64,000 nucleotides of DNA from Alteromonas hispanica (GTDB taxonomy: Bacteria > Pseudomonadota > Gammaproteobacteria > Enterobacterales > Alteromonadaceae), in NCBI RefSeq assembly GCF_010500915.1, contig NZ_JAAAWP010000001.1, positions 372,001 to 436,000 of the forward strand, given 5' to 3'. The position numbers and the translations under genes are program-made. Positions 36,270 through 47,236 of the stretch are shown here, piece by piece (the first letter of the stretch is position 1; the number at the start of each line of letters is the position of its first letter). The notes beneath the pieces are model-generated. The model did no database searches. It was not told the origin of the DNA and worked only from the letters and a program-made list of their open reading frames with translations.

Positions 36270-37790
36270 TTAAAAGAACCCGAGTGGATCTTCGCTGTAA
36301 CTGACTAATAAATTTTTGGTTTGTTGATAGTGGCTCAACGCTAGCTTATGGGTTTCTCTACCAATCCCTGACTTTTTATAACCGCCAAACGCAGCATGTG
36401 CTGGGTACATGTGATAACAGTTGGTCCACACCCTGCCCGCTTCAATTTTCCGTCCCATGCGATAAGCCAAATTCATATTTCGGCTCCATACACCTGCGCC
36501 AAGTCCAAACTCGGAACTGTTGGCAAGTTTGAGTGCTTCGGCTTCGTCCTTAAAGGTCGACATTGAGATAACTGGGCCGAAGATTTCCTCCTGAAAGACA
36601 CGCATGTCGTTGGTTCCTTTCAGCAACGTTGGCTGAATATAAAAGCCGCTATTCAGTTCATCTGTCAACTGCTCAACATTTCCCCCTGTGAGTACTTCAG
36701 CACCTTCACTTTTACCAATTTCAATATAGTTAAGTATTTTGTCGAACTGTTCTTTCGATGCTTGTGCCCCCACCATGGTCTCAGTATCAAGGGGGTTACC
36801 TCTTAAAATTTTCGCAGTGCGCTCAAGAATTTTTTCCATAAACTGATCGTAAATGTCTTCTTGAATAAACAATCTCGACGGACAGGTACACACCTCGCCT
36901 TGGTTAAAGTATGCAAGTACGGCACCTTCAATCGCTTTCGATAAAAACGCGTCGTCTTTATCCATAACGTCATTAAAGAAGATATTTGGTGATTTACCTC
37001 CTAATTCGACCGTCGAGGGAATGATATTATCAGCCGCACACTTTAGGATATGAGAGCCCACTGGCGTTGAGCCAGTAAAAGCAATTTTGGCAATTCGCTT
37101 ACTCGTAGCTAGCGCTTCCCCCGCCTCTTTACCAAACCCGTTTACAATGTTTAGTACACCAGGTGGTAGCAAATCGCCAATAATTTCAGTAAGCACTAAA
37201 ATAGAAGCCGGCGTTTGTTCTGCTGGTTTGAGCACCACACAATTGCCTGCGGCTAATGCAGGTGCAAGCTTCCATGCAGCCATAAGAATGGGGAAGTTCC
37301 ACGGAATAATTTGACCAACAACTCCCAGTGGCTCGTGAAAATGGTAAGCAACGGTTGTTTCGTCTATTTCACCAATAGAACCATCTTGAGAACGCAGGCA
37401 ACCTGCGAAATACCTGAAATGATCGGCGGCGAGAGGAATATCAGCCGCTAAGGTTTCGCGTACTGCTTTACCATTGTCCCACGTATCTGCTACAGCCAGC
37501 AGCTCTAAATTCTCTTCTATAAGATCGGCAATTTTAAGCAGAATATTACTACGCTCTGTGACAGATGTTGTTCCCCATCCTTCCCTCGCCTCGTGTGCTT
37601 TATCAAGGGCAAGATTAATATCATCAGCGTCTGAACGCGGTATCTTACAAAACACTTTTCCGTTAACCGGGCTAATATTGTCAAAATAGTTACCATTAAC
37701 AGGCTCAACCCACTGCCCGCCAATATAGTTACCATATTGAGCTTTAAAATTTACAAGTGCGCCTTCACTTCCGGGATTTGCATAAATCAT
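36270..37790 (-). CDS. AldB/ExaC-type NAD(P)-dependent aldehyde dehydrogenase
   Basis: A 506-residue ALDH-superfamily enzyme with close similarity to E. coli AldB (512) and Pseudomonas Exa[41 protein letters not shown], the general-base glutamate in [13 protein letters not shown] and the cysteine in [13 protein letters not shown]. The C-terminal half has FQEEIFGPV and [24 protein letters not shown]. It oxidises acetaldehyde and related aldehydes. It is divergent from an AraC-type gene, with a direct repeat between, suggesting inducible control. Confidence 0.92.
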   Translation of the reverse strand: MIYANPGSEGALVNFKAQYGNYIGGQWVEPVNGNYFDNISPVNGKVFCKIPRSDADDINLALDKAHEAREGWGTTSVTERSNILLKIADLIEENLELLAVADTWDNGKAVRETLAADIPLAADHFRYFAGCLRSQDGSIGEIDETTVAYHFHEPLGVVGQIIPWNFPILMAAWKLAPALAAGNCVVLKPAEQTPASILVLTEIIGDLLPPGVLNIVNGFGKEAGEALATSKRIAKIAFTGSTPVGSHILKCAADNIIPSTVELGGKSPNIFFNDVMDKDDAFLSKAIEGAVLAYFNQGEVCTCPSRLFIQEDIYDQFMEKILERTAKILRGNPLDTETMVGAQASKEQFDKILNYIEIGKSEGAEVLTGGNVEQLTDELNSGFYIQPTLLKGTNDMRVFQEEIFGPVISMSTFKDEAEALKLANSSEFGLGAGVWSRNMNLAYRMGRKIEAGRVWTNCYHMYPAHAAFGGYKKSGIGRETHKLALSHYQQTKNLLVSYSEDPLGFF

Positions 37791-37924
37791 ATTTGTGCTC
37801 TCTTCTTGTTGTCTAGCGGTAAAAATTCATATAGCTATTGGTCGTAAATATAGATAAAACACCATGCTTTATATTCACTATTGATTTACATTAATATAAC
37901 AATAAGAAGGTAACTTGATTTGCT

Positions 37925-37956
37925 GTCCAAGAAATTTGCCTGAGAGTCCAAACAAT
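37925..37956 (+). promoter_or_regulatory. 21-bp-spaced direct repeat before the AraC gene
   Basis: GTCCAAGAAAT (37925-37935) and GTCCAAACAAT (37946-37956) agree at 9 of 11 positions and start exactly 21 bases apart, two helical turns. That spacing is typical of AraC-family half sites. The second copy ends 15 bases before the regulator ATG (37972) and about 166 bases from the divergent dehydrogenase start, so it could serve autoregulation, activation of the dehydrogenase, or both. Confidence 0.5.
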
Positions 37957-37971
37957 CAGTAAAGGCTAACT

Positions 37972-38865
37972 ATGCATACTCCGAATTTAGACAAAAAACG
38001 TCAACAGCTTGATGTCTTAATTGAAAACAAGGTTACATTTTCTGCTGACAGCAGTGAGTTGAGTATTTACGACACCTACGAAAGTGCTCAAAAGGTTGCA
38101 CTTCACTCAAACGAGCTACTTTTCTGCGCTATGCTAACTGGTAAGAAAATAATGCACGTAGAAAGCAGCCAATATCACAAAGCATTTTTACCAAATGAAT
38201 CGTTTGTGGTTGCTCCGCAAAATAAGGTGCTTATCGACTTTCCTCAGGCTTCTCTCAATCGGCCCACAACGTGTCTCGCTATAGAGATAAGCCGAGACAA
38301 GATCAATGATGTCTCCAAGGCGCTAAATATGAAGCAGCGGCTAGCTCACGATGCCTTGTTTGAATACGTTCCAAATGTCGTGCATACGCAGCACAATGTA
38401 CAAACACAGCAATTACTAGAGCGTATGGTTCATTTATTCAGTGAACAAGGTGCCGAACGTCACTATTTAATTGATTTATCGTTAAACGAGCTCATTACTC
38501 GGTTATTGCAGCAGCAAAGCCGTGAGCTTCTTTTGGCAAATTCAGAAGAGCTGAAACTAGATAGCAAAATAAGCGAGGCAATTAGGTATATAGAAGAGAA
38601 TGTTTCGCAAGACTTAGACATTAACAAGCTGTGTAAGATAGCATGCATGAGTAGAAGCAAATTCTATCAGCAGTTCAAGCTTGCCTTTGGTACTACACCG
38701 GCTTTATTTCAGCAGCAATTGCGGTTAAAGCGCGCACGGGCCCAACTGCTCAGCGGTCAACCTATCAGCGCCGTGTGTTTCGATTTAGGGTTTAATAGTG
38801 CAAGTCATTTTAGTCGAGTATTTAAACAAGCTTTTGGCATTGCGCCAAAAGAGTGCCGGCACTAA
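37972..38865 (+). CDS. AraC-family transcriptional regulator
   Basis: A 297-residue regulator. The N-terminal half (about 20-190) is a cupin-like AraC_N domain, including LPNESFVVAPQNKVLIDFP. The C-terminal half has two helix-turn-helix motifs: DLDINKLCKIACMSRSKFYQ and QPISAVCFDLGFNSASHFSR, ending FKQAFGIAPKECRH. It is divergent from the aldehyde dehydrogenase, 181 bases away, and probably controls it in response to an aldehyde or alcohol. A bidirectional terminator follows. Confidence 0.88.
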   Translation: MHTPNLDKKRQQLDVLIENKVTFSADSSELSIYDTYESAQKVALHSNELLFCAMLTGKKIMHVESSQYHKAFLPNESFVVAPQNKVLIDFPQASLNRPTTCLAIEISRDKINDVSKALNMKQRLAHDALFEYVPNVVHTQHNVQTQQLLERMVHLFSEQGAERHYLIDLSLNELITRLLQQQSRELLLANSEELKLDSKISEAIRYIEENVSQDLDINKLCKIACMSRSKFYQQFKLAFGTTPALFQQQLRLKRARAQLLSGQPISAVCFDLGFNSASHFSRVFKQAFGIAPKECRH

Positions 38866-38879
38866 TGCACCAAACAGAA

Positions 38880-38907
38880 AAAAGCCCAATTTGACAATTG
38901 GGCTTTT
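38880..38907. terminator. bidirectional terminator
   Basis: AAAAGCCCAATT and AATTGGGCTTTT form a 12-bp stem around a GAC-type loop between the AraC gene (ending 38865) and the convergent elaA gene (ending 38954). A-run on the left and T-run on the right allow termination on both strands. Confidence 0.8.
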
Positions 38908-38953
38908 AGGATGTTTATAAGGCTTAAGTCGGCTTAAAGTTGGTTAAATTTAC

Positions 38954-39403
38954 TCAGTCTCGTTTCATATCTACGTGCGGAATGTCATCTTCAAGATACA
39001 TTACCGAAGTGGGGACAAAGCCAAAGCTCTTGTAGAATTCGAGTAAATATTCCTGTGCACCTATCTCGATAGACGCGTCAGGCCACAATACATCGCATTC
39101 ATTTATGGCTTTATCTACCAACAACTTGCCTGCGCCCTTGTTGCGGTGAGCACTATGGGTAGCTATACGCCCAATACTTGCTGACGGATAGCTAACGCCA
39201 GGCGCTAATAACCTAGCGCACGCAATCAACTTGCCATCGACAAAACCCATTAAGTGACGAGTTTCTTGATGCCTGTCTTTTTCATCAAGCTCTGGGTAAG
39301 GACATGTTTGCTCAACCACAAACACATCTACCCTAAGTTTTAGCAAATCAAAAAGCTGGTGAGTACTAAGCTCATCGAACTTACTGCAGATCCAGGTGAT
39401 CAT
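38954..39403 (-). CDS. elaA: ElaA-type GNAT acyltransferase
   Basis: A 149-residue GNAT protein with strong similarity to E. coli ElaA (153): LKLRVDVFVVEQTCPYPELD near the N-terminus, the acetyl-CoA pyrophosphate loop THSAHRNKGAGKLL, and EIGAQEYLLEFYKSFGFVP. It should acetylate a small-molecule or protein amine; the substrate of ElaA is unknown. It is a single gene, with DUF2058 84 bases upstream on the same strand. Confidence 0.9.
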   Translation of the reverse strand: MITWICSKFDELSTHQLFDLLKLRVDVFVVEQTCPYPELDEKDRHQETRHLMGFVDGKLIACARLLAPGVSYPSASIGRIATHSAHRNKGAGKLLVDKAINECDVLWPDASIEIGAQEYLLEFYKSFGFVPTSVMYLEDDIPHVDMKRD

Positions 39404-39487
39404 GAAGCCTCAATTTTGTTGTTTGACTGTGTAAGCTAACGCAAAAAGGTAAATTCCAACGCGACATATTACGAAGAGGAAAGTAAC

Positions 39488-40027
39488 TTACCACGTCAAA
39501 TCATCGGGGATTTCATAGTCTGCATACCAATCATCCTCTGCTTCATCTTTACCATCATTACCGCTTTTATCTAAATCAGCTCGGTAAACAATAAAGCTTT
39601 CATCTCGCTGCGCAATTTTATCGGCGACCGGCGTTGGCACCAGCTCGTAGGCATCATCTAACAACACTACGGTCAATCGACCTTTTGTCACCTGACGGTG
39701 CATATCCGCACTTACGTACATCCGCTTCACCACGTTATCATGAGTGAAGTTAAGTACGGTATCGCCTTTGCGTTCTTGTTTATTGGTGACTATTAGCTGT
39801 TTAACCTGAGCTGCTATAGAGCGCTTTTCTCGCTCGTTTTGCTGCAGTTGATTTAGCTCGCGAGAGCGCGCTTTTTTCTCTTCAGCCGCCTGCTGCGCTG
39901 CTATAGTAGCTTCATCAACAACAGGCTTTTTCTGCTTCTGCTTTTTACGCTTCTCAGCACGGGCTTTCTTTGCAGTTCCTTTATCTGCTAAACCCGCTTT
40001 CAAAAGTTGGTCTTGTAGAGATGCCAT
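39488..40027 (-). CDS. DUF2058 family protein (YaiL type)
   Basis: A 179-residue cytoplasmic protein. The first half is a highly charged coiled coil rich in Lys, Arg and Ala (KKARAEKRKKQKQKK, then QQAAEEKKARSRELN); the second half is a small globular domain with YVSADMHRQVTKGRL and VPTPVADKIAQRD. This layout is typical of DUF2058/YaiL, annotated as a nucleoprotein/polynucleotide-associated protein; function is not established. It lies 23 bases after topA and is probably co-transcribed. Confidence 0.85.
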   Translation of the reverse strand: MASLQDQLLKAGLADKGTAKKARAEKRKKQKQKKPVVDEATIAAQQAAEEKKARSRELNQLQQNEREKRSIAAQVKQLIVTNKQERKGDTVLNFTHDNVVKRMYVSADMHRQVTKGRLTVVLLDDAYELVPTPVADKIAQRDESFIVYRADLDKSGNDGKDEAEDDWYADYEIPDDLTW

Positions 40028-40050
40028 ATATCGTTCAATTACCTATTAAG

Positions 40051-42726
40051 TTACTTCTTTTTGGCTTTAGATTTAGCTGCGGGCTTCTTAGCCGCAGTTT
40101 TCTTAGGTGCCTGCTCTTGCCATTTACCGTTTTCGTACCATGCCGACCAACCAGTCGCCTTGCCCGCGTCATTCTCAGACATAACGTACTGTTGTTTTGT
40201 TTTACGGCTATAGCGCACTATTGTTTCGTTACCGTCTGAATCTTTTTGTGGAGCATCAGCAAGATAATAGAACTTAGGCGAAATTCGGTCTCTAAAGCGA
40301 GCAAGTTCGTGAACTTTCGGAGCACGTGTTTCCCTCGACTTTGGGAAATTGTGAGCCGCTAAGAAGATACCCGACGCCCCGTCGCGTAGCATAAAGTGGG
40401 CGTCCGATTTTTCACAGGGCAGTTCCGGAAGATCCACGGGATCTTCTTTCGGTGGAGCAGCTTCACCATTTCGAAGTAACTTACGAGTATTTTTACATTC
40501 TTCGTTAGTACAGCCGAAATACTTACCGAATCGACCGTTTTTAAGCTCCATATCACTGCTACACTTGTCACATTCAATGATAGGTCCGTCGTAGCCTTTA
40601 ATTTTAAACGTGCCCGTTTCAATCTCGGTACCTTCGCAGGTAGGCGTGTTACCACAAACGTGTAGTTTTCTTGTTTCATCAACAAGGTAACTGTCCATAG
40701 CTGTACCGCATTTAGGACAGCGTTTCTTTGAACGCAGCGCTTCGGTCTCTAACTCCTCCTCATCATCAACTTTCACTACCTCATCGCCAGGCGTTAAGTT
40801 CATGGTGTTTGTACAGCGCTCTTTTGGGGGAAGGTTATAGCCAGAACATCCTAAGAACACACCTGTGGATGCTGTTCTTACATTCATTTCTCGTCCGCAC
40901 TTATCGCACTCAATGCCAGCTGGGATTGCTTGATTGAGGCGCATACCGCCCTCTTCAGGATCTTTTTCAGCATTGAGTAATTTGCCATAAAAATCGCTGT
41001 AGAAATCGTTGAGTACATCTTTCCAGTTTTTATTACCTTCGGCTATATCGTCGAGATGCTGCTCCATGTTGGCCGTGAAATCGTAACTCATTAAATCGTC
41101 AAAGTTTTCCATAAGACGATCGTTTACAATCTCACCCATTTTCTCAGCATAGAAACGCTTGTTTTCCAAGCGAACATAGCCTCTGTCTTGGATAGTGGAG
41201 ATAATACTCGCGTAGGTAGACGGACGGCCAATACCACGTTTTTCGAGCTCTTTTACCAAAGATGCTTCGTTAAAGCGCGCAACTGGCTTGGTGAAGTGCT
41301 GCTTTGGATCTAATTCATTGAGCGTTAGTGAATCGCCTTTTTGCACATCGGGTAGCAATAGCTCATCGTCACCCTTTTTGCGTAACTGGGGCTGAACACG
41401 TGTCCAACCGTCAAATTTTAGCACTCGCCCTTTTGCGGTGAGCTCATAATCAGCCGCAACTACCTTTATCGTTGTTGCATCGTATTTGGCCGGTGTCATC
41501 TGACAGGCTAAGAATTGACGCCAAATTAGCTCGTAAAGACGCTGAGCATCTCGTTCCATATCACCTAGGCTTGCAGCACTAATGGTAACATTTGAAGGAC
41601 GTATAGCTTCGTGAGCTTCTTGTGCGCCTTCCTTACTGCCGTAGCGAATAGGCGATTCCGGCAGATACTTGTCGCCAAAGTTATCCGTAATATAGCTGCG
41701 TGCACTCTCAACGGCCTCTTGGCTCAAATTTGTTGAATCTGTACGCATGTAGGTGATGTATCCCGCCTCGTACAAGCGCTGCGCCATCATCATTGTTTTC
41801 TTCACGCCAAACCCTAAGCGCGTGCTTGCTGCTTGCTGAAGCGTTGACGTAATAAACGGGGCTGACGGCCGGCTCTGAGTAGGCTTAGACTCACGACTTT
41901 CTACCGTAAAATAGGCTTTTTCTAAATCGGCTAATGCCTTATCGGCTTCGTCTTTATTTTTGGGTTTAAATGCGTTGCCTTGATATTTGGCAACCAGCAT
42001 TTTTAAAGCCGCTTTTTCTTGACTGGTAAGGTTGGCGTGAATATCCCAAAACTCTTCCGGTACAAAAGCTTTTATTTCCCGCTCACGCTCTACCACCAAA
42101 CGCACTGCAACAGACTGAACACGACCTGCAGATAACCCTCGGGCCACTTTTTTCCAAAGCAGAGGCGACACCATAAAGCCTACAACTCTATCTAGGAAAC
42201 GTCGTGCTTGCTGCGCATTTACACGAGAGATATTAAGCTCACCAGGCGCAGAAAACGCATCTTGAATGGCATTTTTAGTGATTTCGTTGAAAACCACACG
42301 TTGATAAGTTTTACCCTTGCTGCCTAGTAACTCTTGTAAGTGCCAAGCAATAGCTTCTCCCTCGCGATCCAAATCGGTTGCGAGATAGATGGTATCTGCA
42401 TCTTTGGCTAACTTTTTTAGCTCACTGACAACTTTTTCTTTGCCCTGCAACACTTGGTAGTGCGCATGCCAGTTTTTTTCAGGGTCGACACCCATTCGGT
42501 CTACAAGCTTTAAATATTCATGTCGACGAAGATATTCTTGCCGCGCTTCTTCGCTGTATGTTTTGAGTTCTTTTGCCGGTTTTTTAGGCTCTACATTGCC
42601 TAACGCCTTCGTTGGAAGATCCCGAACATGGCCAACCGAACTTTTTACGATAAAATCTTTACCGAGATATTTATTTATCGTTTTTGCTTTGGCTGGTGAC
42701 TCGACTATGACCAGTGATTTTGCCAT
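40051..42726 (-). CDS. topA: DNA topoisomerase I
   Basis: An 891-residue type IA topoisomerase that relaxes negative supercoils. The TOPRIM domain reads [10 protein letters not shown] at the start and [17 protein letters not shown] near 107-125. The nucleophilic tyrosine is in [15 protein letters not shown] (about residue 320). Three C-terminal Cys4 zinc-ribbon modules are visible ([24 protein letters not shown]), followed by a winged/acidic module and a lysine-rich tail ([17 protein letters not shown]) that probably contacts RNA polymerase or DNA. Length resembles E. coli TopA (865). Confidence 0.96.
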   Translation of the reverse strand: MAKSLVIVESPAKAKTINKYLGKDFIVKSSVGHVRDLPTKALGNVEPKKPAKELKTYSEEARQEYLRRHEYLKLVDRMGVDPEKNWHAHYQVLQGKEKVVSELKKLAKDADTIYLATDLDREGEAIAWHLQELLGSKGKTYQRVVFNEITKNAIQDAFSAPGELNISRVNAQQARRFLDRVVGFMVSPLLWKKVARGLSAGRVQSVAVRLVVEREREIKAFVPEEFWDIHANLTSQEKAALKMLVAKYQGNAFKPKNKDEADKALADLEKAYFTVESRESKPTQSRPSAPFITSTLQQAASTRLGFGVKKTMMMAQRLYEAGYITYMRTDSTNLSQEAVESARSYITDNFGDKYLPESPIRYGSKEGAQEAHEAIRPSNVTISAASLGDMERDAQRLYELIWRQFLACQMTPAKYDATTIKVVAADYELTAKGRVLKFDGWTRVQPQLRKKGDDELLLPDVQKGDSLTLNELDPKQHFTKPVARFNEASLVKELEKRGIGRPSTYASIISTIQDRGYVRLENKRFYAEKMGEIVNDRLMENFDDLMSYDFTANMEQHLDDIAEGNKNWKDVLNDFYSDFYGKLLNAEKDPEEGGMRLNQAIPAGIECDKCGREMNVRTASTGVFLGCSGYNLPPKERCTNTMNLTPGDEVVKVDDEEELETEALRSKKRCPKCGTAMDSYLVDETRKLHVCGNTPTCEGTEIETGTFKIKGYDGPIIECDKCSSDMELKNGRFGKYFGCTNEECKNTRKLLRNGEAAPPKEDPVDLPELPCEKSDAHFMLRDGASGIFLAAHNFPKSRETRAPKVHELARFRDRISPKFYYLADAPQKDSDGNETIVRYSRKTKQQYVMSENDAGKATGWSAWYENGKWQEQAPKKTAAKKPAAKSKAKKK

Positions 42727-43102
42727 ATAATTGAACTAAACCTATTGATTTTAAATGACTTATTACGTCAAATACCGAAAATTGATGCAACCTTGCACTA
42801 TATATAGGGTGCGCGCTCTTTTTTAACATATATCTACAAAGTGAATGGAAAACAAGATCTTCTTCATACTTATTCTTTCGCTTGCTTCAATCTCACACAA
42901 AAACTGTACAAGAAACAACCAGCGCGATTGGCAAAGCCTTTAAAAGCCGTATAATGCCAGCCATTCCACTAACACCGGCGCCTCCTATCAATCGTAAAAT
43001 GAGCACTGGTGATAAAAAAGCGCGATTGTTTTACGCCTCGCTGAATGCCTAGAACTATACAGCGTAGCGTTCAAATGCCCAAACACCAAATAGAGGGAAA
43101 GT
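42727..43102. other. divergent topA-astB promoter region
   Basis: 376 bases that must hold the topA promoter (leftward) and the astB promoter (rightward). GAGGGAAAGT (43094-43103 area) is the astB ribosome binding site. No hairpin, repeat or RNA gene stands out; I see no clear regulator site. Confidence 0.4.
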
Positions 43103-44443
43103 ATGAAGCAATTTGAAGTGAATTTTGATGGCCTTGTTGGCCCAACCCACAACTATGCCGGTTTATCATTCGGTAATGTTGCTTCTCTCAACAACGCCAA
43201 TGCGGTAAGTAGCCCAAAGCAAGCAGCCAAACAAGGGTTAGCAAAAGCGAAAGCACTATCAGACATGGGGATGAAGCAAGGCGTATTGGCACCGCAAGAA
43301 CGCCCTGACATTAACGCGCTGCGTCGATTAGGTTTTTCAGGCACTGATGCACGCGTACTAGAAAGCGCTGCAAAGCAATCTCGCGAGATATTTTTAGCAT
43401 GTTGCTCTGCTAGTAGCATGTGGACTGCAAATGCCGCCACTGTGTCTCCTAGTGCCGATACGGCAGATGGACGAGTGCATTTTACCCCTGCAAACTTAAC
43501 AAACAAGTTTCACAGGTCTTTAGAACCGCAAGTTACCGGCAACATTTTGCGCGGTACGTTTGCCAATGAAACCTACTTTGCTCATCACCAACACTTGCCA
43601 GATAATGACCATTTTGGCGACGAAGGTGCTGCGAACCATACTCGTTTGTGCAACGATTATAACGAGGCAGGAGTTGAGTTATTTGTTTATGGCCGACATG
43701 CTTTTGACCCGTCAAAGCCTGCACCGACAAAATACCCAGCAAGACAAACATTAGAGGCCTGCCAAGCCGTGGCTAGATTACATGGTCTAAGGGACGAAGG
43801 CGTTGTGTACATGCAGCAAAATCCTGATGTGATTGACCAAGGTGTATTTCACAACGATGTAATCGCTGTCGGCAACCAAAACGTGCTCTTCTTCCACGAA
43901 CAAGCGTTTCACGAGAAGGAAAAAGGGTTTGCTGAGCTACAACGTAAGTTTGGTAACAAGCCACTACACTTCATTGAAGTGCCTACAGCGAAAGTGTCTG
44001 TGCAAGACGCAGTGAAAACCTATTTGTTTAATACGCAAATTATTACTCTGCCAAATGGTGAAATGACGATAATTGCGCCTACCGACTGTGCTGAGAACGA
44101 GTCAGTTAAAGCCTATTTAGACAATCTTGTCACTCTGGATACGCCAATAAAGTCGGTAAATTATTTTGACGTTAAACAAAGCATGCGAAATGGTGGTGGC
44201 CCGGCGTGTTTGCGTTTGCGTGTGGCAATGAGTGAAGAAGAGCTGAACGGCGTAAATCAGTCTACTCTGATAAACGATGCACAATTCGCGCGACTAAATG
44301 CGTGGATAGATAAGCATTATCGCGATGAATTAAGCGAAGATGACTTAAGAGATCCGCAGCTACTCATTGAATCTCGCACTGCCCTTGACGAGCTGACGCA
44401 AATACTTCAGATAGGTTCGGTTTATCCGTTCCAGCAGGGTTAA
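43103..44443 (+). CDS. astB: N-succinylarginine dihydrolase
   Basis: A 446-residue member of the amidinotransferase fold, equal to E. coli AstB (447). It hydrolyses N2-succinylarginine to succinylornithine, CO2 and two ammonia, the second step of the ammonia-producing arginine succinyltransferase (AST) pathway. Diagnostic segments are [39 protein letters not shown] with the catalytic histidine, and [13 protein letters not shown] with the catalytic cysteine. GAGGGAAAGT precedes the ATG. It stands alone here; astA, astC, astD and astE are not adjacent. Confidence 0.95.
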   Translation: MKQFEVNFDGLVGPTHNYAGLSFGNVASLNNANAVSSPKQAAKQGLAKAKALSDMGMKQGVLAPQERPDINALRRLGFSGTDARVLESAAKQSREIFLACCSASSMWTANAATVSPSADTADGRVHFTPANLTNKFHRSLEPQVTGNILRGTFANETYFAHHQHLPDNDHFGDEGAANHTRLCNDYNEAGVELFVYGRHAFDPSKPAPTKYPARQTLEACQAVARLHGLRDEGVVYMQQNPDVIDQGVFHNDVIAVGNQNVLFFHEQAFHEKEKGFAELQRKFGNKPLHFIEVPTAKVSVQDAVKTYLFNTQIITLPNGEMTIIAPTDCAENESVKAYLDNLVTLDTPIKSVNYFDVKQSMRNGGGPACLRLRVAMSEEELNGVNQSTLINDAQFARLNAWIDKHYRDELSEDDLRDPQLLIESRTALDELTQILQIGSVYPFQQG

Positions 44444-44495
44444 CAACCTAATCTGAAAGGCTTACACGGCTATCATTAAAGCGTTCATCTGATAT

Positions 44496-44525
44496 AACAA
44501 AGCCGGCATTCATGCCAGCTTTGTT
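44496..44525. terminator. astB terminator
   Basis: AACAAAGCCGGCAT (44496-44509) pairs with ATGCCAGCTTTGTT (44512-44525) with one mismatch. It lies 53 bases after astB and 47 before the end of the convergent lipoprotein gene and may act in both directions; the T-tract is short. Confidence 0.6.
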
Positions 44526-44571
44526 GATGCGTAAAAGATTGATTCCATATCGTAATTCCGCTACCTCGATA

Positions 44572-47121
44572 TTATGGAGTCACCTCAGTACATTGGTCTG
44601 TTACGCCAAACGGATTGGCAGGCGGAGATGCCCCCTCATCAGTTACATCATCAGCAGAAATGCTTAATGTGTAATGCATTGATGCTTTTGCTTCACTACC
44701 CGTAGACTGACCGAATACAGAAATAACGGCATCGTACCAAACCGCATAACTTGCTGGGTATCGGTACTCAAGTTCTGCGTAGCCATTCTCATCTGTCACT
44801 GAGTCTACTGCAAATGTGATTGTTCCTACTGAACCTGGCGTAAGCGTGCCATCACCATTGGTATCTTCAAGACGAGGCGTGGTGTCTAAAATGCCGTTGT
44901 CATTAACATCCTCTGTTTCACACCTTTGGTTCACGATAGCCTGCCAAATCGACTCTTCATCATTGTAAACCCAAAAGCCGGTGCGATACTCACCGCCATC
45001 AACGAACTTCACTGGAGTAACAGAGGCAGTAAGTTCTACACCGCTAACGGGTTGACCTACAGAGTCTGATACAAACACGCTGAAACGTTTCAAATAGGTT
45101 GTAGAGGTTGGCTCTTCAAGCTCATTGCCGGTACCAATAGATATATCAAACGCTCGGTTACCAACAGTCAGCACAACATCATCTTCTATTGCAGGATCAT
45201 CAGCCACAAAGGCCGTAATAACTACTGCATCAGGTGTTGATACAGATCCTGATGTAAATACCGTAGTAGCGATACCTTTACTGTCAGTGGTAGCCTGTGA
45301 AGGTGAGACAAAACCAGTTGAAACATCTGACACAGTAAAGTTGATGACACTGTCTTTCACCAAGTTTCCGTCTACGTCTCTCACTACCGCACTGATAGTG
45401 CTAGTTTGACCATCTGGACCCAATAAATCTGGTGACGCATCAGCAATGAGTGTATGTGGCGTGGTAGCAACAAACTCAATTTGCGTTAGCGCAGACACAA
45501 GCACATCGCCATTCCCATCTGTTGCAGTAGCCGTGATAGATGAAATGCCAGCATTGGTAGAGCTTATGCTAATTGTAGCCTCACCGTTTGCATCTGTTGC
45601 CACCGTTGATGTACCACTTATCACGCCACGAGAAGCACTAAAGGTTACGTCTTCACCAACCACCGGTGCATTATTCTGGCGCCATTGAACCGTAATGGAC
45701 TGCTGTTGACCTACAGGTACTTCTTCAGTAGGAAGGTTTACGAAATTGAATTCGTCCTGTTGTACTTGAACAGTAAACGTAGCGCTTGCGTTTAACGCGG
45801 TTGCAGTAATGGTATTTTCACCCGAGTTAGTCGCAGTATATGACACTGTCGCTTGGCCTGTAGAGCCAGTATTTACCTCTGATTCGCCAAGTGTACCTCC
45901 GCTGGCCTCAAGCTGAACAGGTTGGTTGAGTATTGAGGTACCGTCAGAATCCTGAACACGAATGGTGTAATTTACCATATCGTTTAAAATAACTGATGAC
46001 GCGCCATTTACCGTAACTTCGGTTCCGTCGATTTCAATAGAAACGTTTTCTGGGCTTAGCGAACCAGCTTGTGCCGAAACGGTTACTGTACGATTAGCTG
46101 CGTTGTTTCGCGTAGACAAAAGAGCGCGTGCAGTGCCATCTGCAGCTGTAGTAGTTTGAATAAGCTGCAGTTCAACGCCATCTTCACTAGGTGCAGAAAA
46201 ACTCACTTCCACACCTTCCATAAGTACACTTTGCTCGTTTTTTACCAGTGCAATTAATTCAACTTCATCGCTTCCGCTTGATGCTAATTGAATGCTATCT
46301 GCAAATAGCTCTAGCGAAGCAGGTTCCTCGCTTACGCTAGTACGACCTGAAGAACTAAACGTAGTAGAATCTGATTCTCCTGTTGGTAAAGTAACGATAA
46401 CTTCACCATCGCCAGACAAATCACTTACCGCCATACCAATTGACGCAATACCATTCTCGTCCGTCAGTGCAGTTGCAGTGTCATTTGAAAACTCTGCCAA
46501 GTCGCTGTTACTAAGTGAGAAAGTTAGCAATATGTCATCTTGAGGGTTCCCGTCTGCGTCAGTAACCGTCGCTACAGCGGTAAGTGCATTGTTTGTAGAG
46601 AGCTCATTATCTTGTTCACCGTCACTGTTTCGCAATATCAGTGATACGGAAGATTCTGTAGAGCCCGTTGTTGCAGCGGTTGCTGAAAATGTCGTCGTTC
46701 CCGTCTCCCCAGTACTTAAGCTGGCGGTGATTTGACCGTCGCCCGACGCAGTACTAGCATTAAGGCCAATACGCGCTACCCCGCTTTCATTGGTGCGAGC
46801 GGTTCCTGTATCATTGGCAAAGGTTGCTAGCGCTGCGTTATCTAGCACAAAACTAACTAAGCTATCAGACAGTGCATTACCGTCTTGATCGGTGACTGTG
46901 GCTACTACAGTAAGGCTGTTGTCTTCTGATAAATTGCTATCGCTTTCACCATTGAAATTCTCTAGAGCGAGAGAAACTGTATAAGTTGGCGTAGTGGTTC
47001 CACCGCCACCATTACCAGTACCGTTGTCCGTATCGTTTCTTGAGACAGAACCGCCTCCCCCACATGCTGTTAGCATAAATATTGCGCTAAATAAGCTTAG
47101 CGTCTTCGCTAATGTCCGCAT
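44572..47121 (-). CDS. lipoprotein with tandem bacterial Ig-like (Big_1/invasin-type) domains
   Basis: From ATG 47121 (MRTLAKTLSLF), with AGGA about 8 bases upstream, the product has 849 residues. A type II signal ends in a lipobox MLTACGGGG (Cys near residue 20). After a Gly/Asn/Thr-rich linker come about six Ig-like repeats of about 90-105 residues with the recurring pattern VVATVTDQDGNALSD ... TNESGVARIGL. The last 190 residues differ and hold two Asp-rich loops, DVNDNGILDTT and DTNGDGTLTPG, that look like calcium-binding sites. It is probably an outer-membrane surface protein in adhesion or biofilm; the repeat count is by eye. Confidence 0.83.
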   Translation of the reverse strand: MRTLAKTLSLFSAIFMLTACGGGGSVSRNDTDNGTGNGGGGTTTPTYTVSLALENFNGESDSNLSEDNSLTVVATVTDQDGNALSDSLVSFVLDNAALATFANDTGTARTNESGVARIGLNASTASGDGQITASLSTGETGTTTFSATAATTGSTESSVSLILRNSDGEQDNELSTNNALTAVATVTDADGNPQDDILLTFSLSNSDLAEFSNDTATALTDENGIASIGMAVSDLSGDGEVIVTLPTGESDSTTFSSSGRTSVSEEPASLELFADSIQLASSGSDEVELIALVKNEQSVLMEGVEVSFSAPSEDGVELQLIQTTTAADGTARALLSTRNNAANRTVTVSAQAGSLSPENVSIEIDGTEVTVNGASSVILNDMVNYTIRVQDSDGTSILNQPVQLEASGGTLGESEVNTGSTGQATVSYTATNSGENTITATALNASATFTVQVQQDEFNFVNLPTEEVPVGQQQSITVQWRQNNAPVVGEDVTFSASRGVISGTSTVATDANGEATISISSTNAGISSITATATDGNGDVLVSALTQIEFVATTPHTLIADASPDLLGPDGQTSTISAVVRDVDGNLVKDSVINFTVSDVSTGFVSPSQATTDSKGIATTVFTSGSVSTPDAVVITAFVADDPAIEDDVVLTVGNRAFDISIGTGNELEEPTSTTYLKRFSVFVSDSVGQPVSGVELTASVTPVKFVDGGEYRTGFWVYNDEESIWQAIVNQRCETEDVNDNGILDTTPRLEDTNGDGTLTPGSVGTITFAVDSVTDENGYAELEYRYPASYAVWYDAVISVFGQSTGSEAKASMHYTLSISADDVTDEGASPPANPFGVTDQCTEVTP

Positions 47122-47236
47122 AATTCGTTCCTGAACCTCTATTAATGGCAATTGCGTCGTTTTTTATGTTTAAAAATCAAATGAATCTGGCACACTACGG
47201 AAGACTAAAAAATATAATAATGCACAGGGAACTTTC

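Noticed and set aside
47180..47200. TGGCAC as a sigma-54 promoter before the symporter
   Set aside because: No TTGC-like element follows at the required distance.
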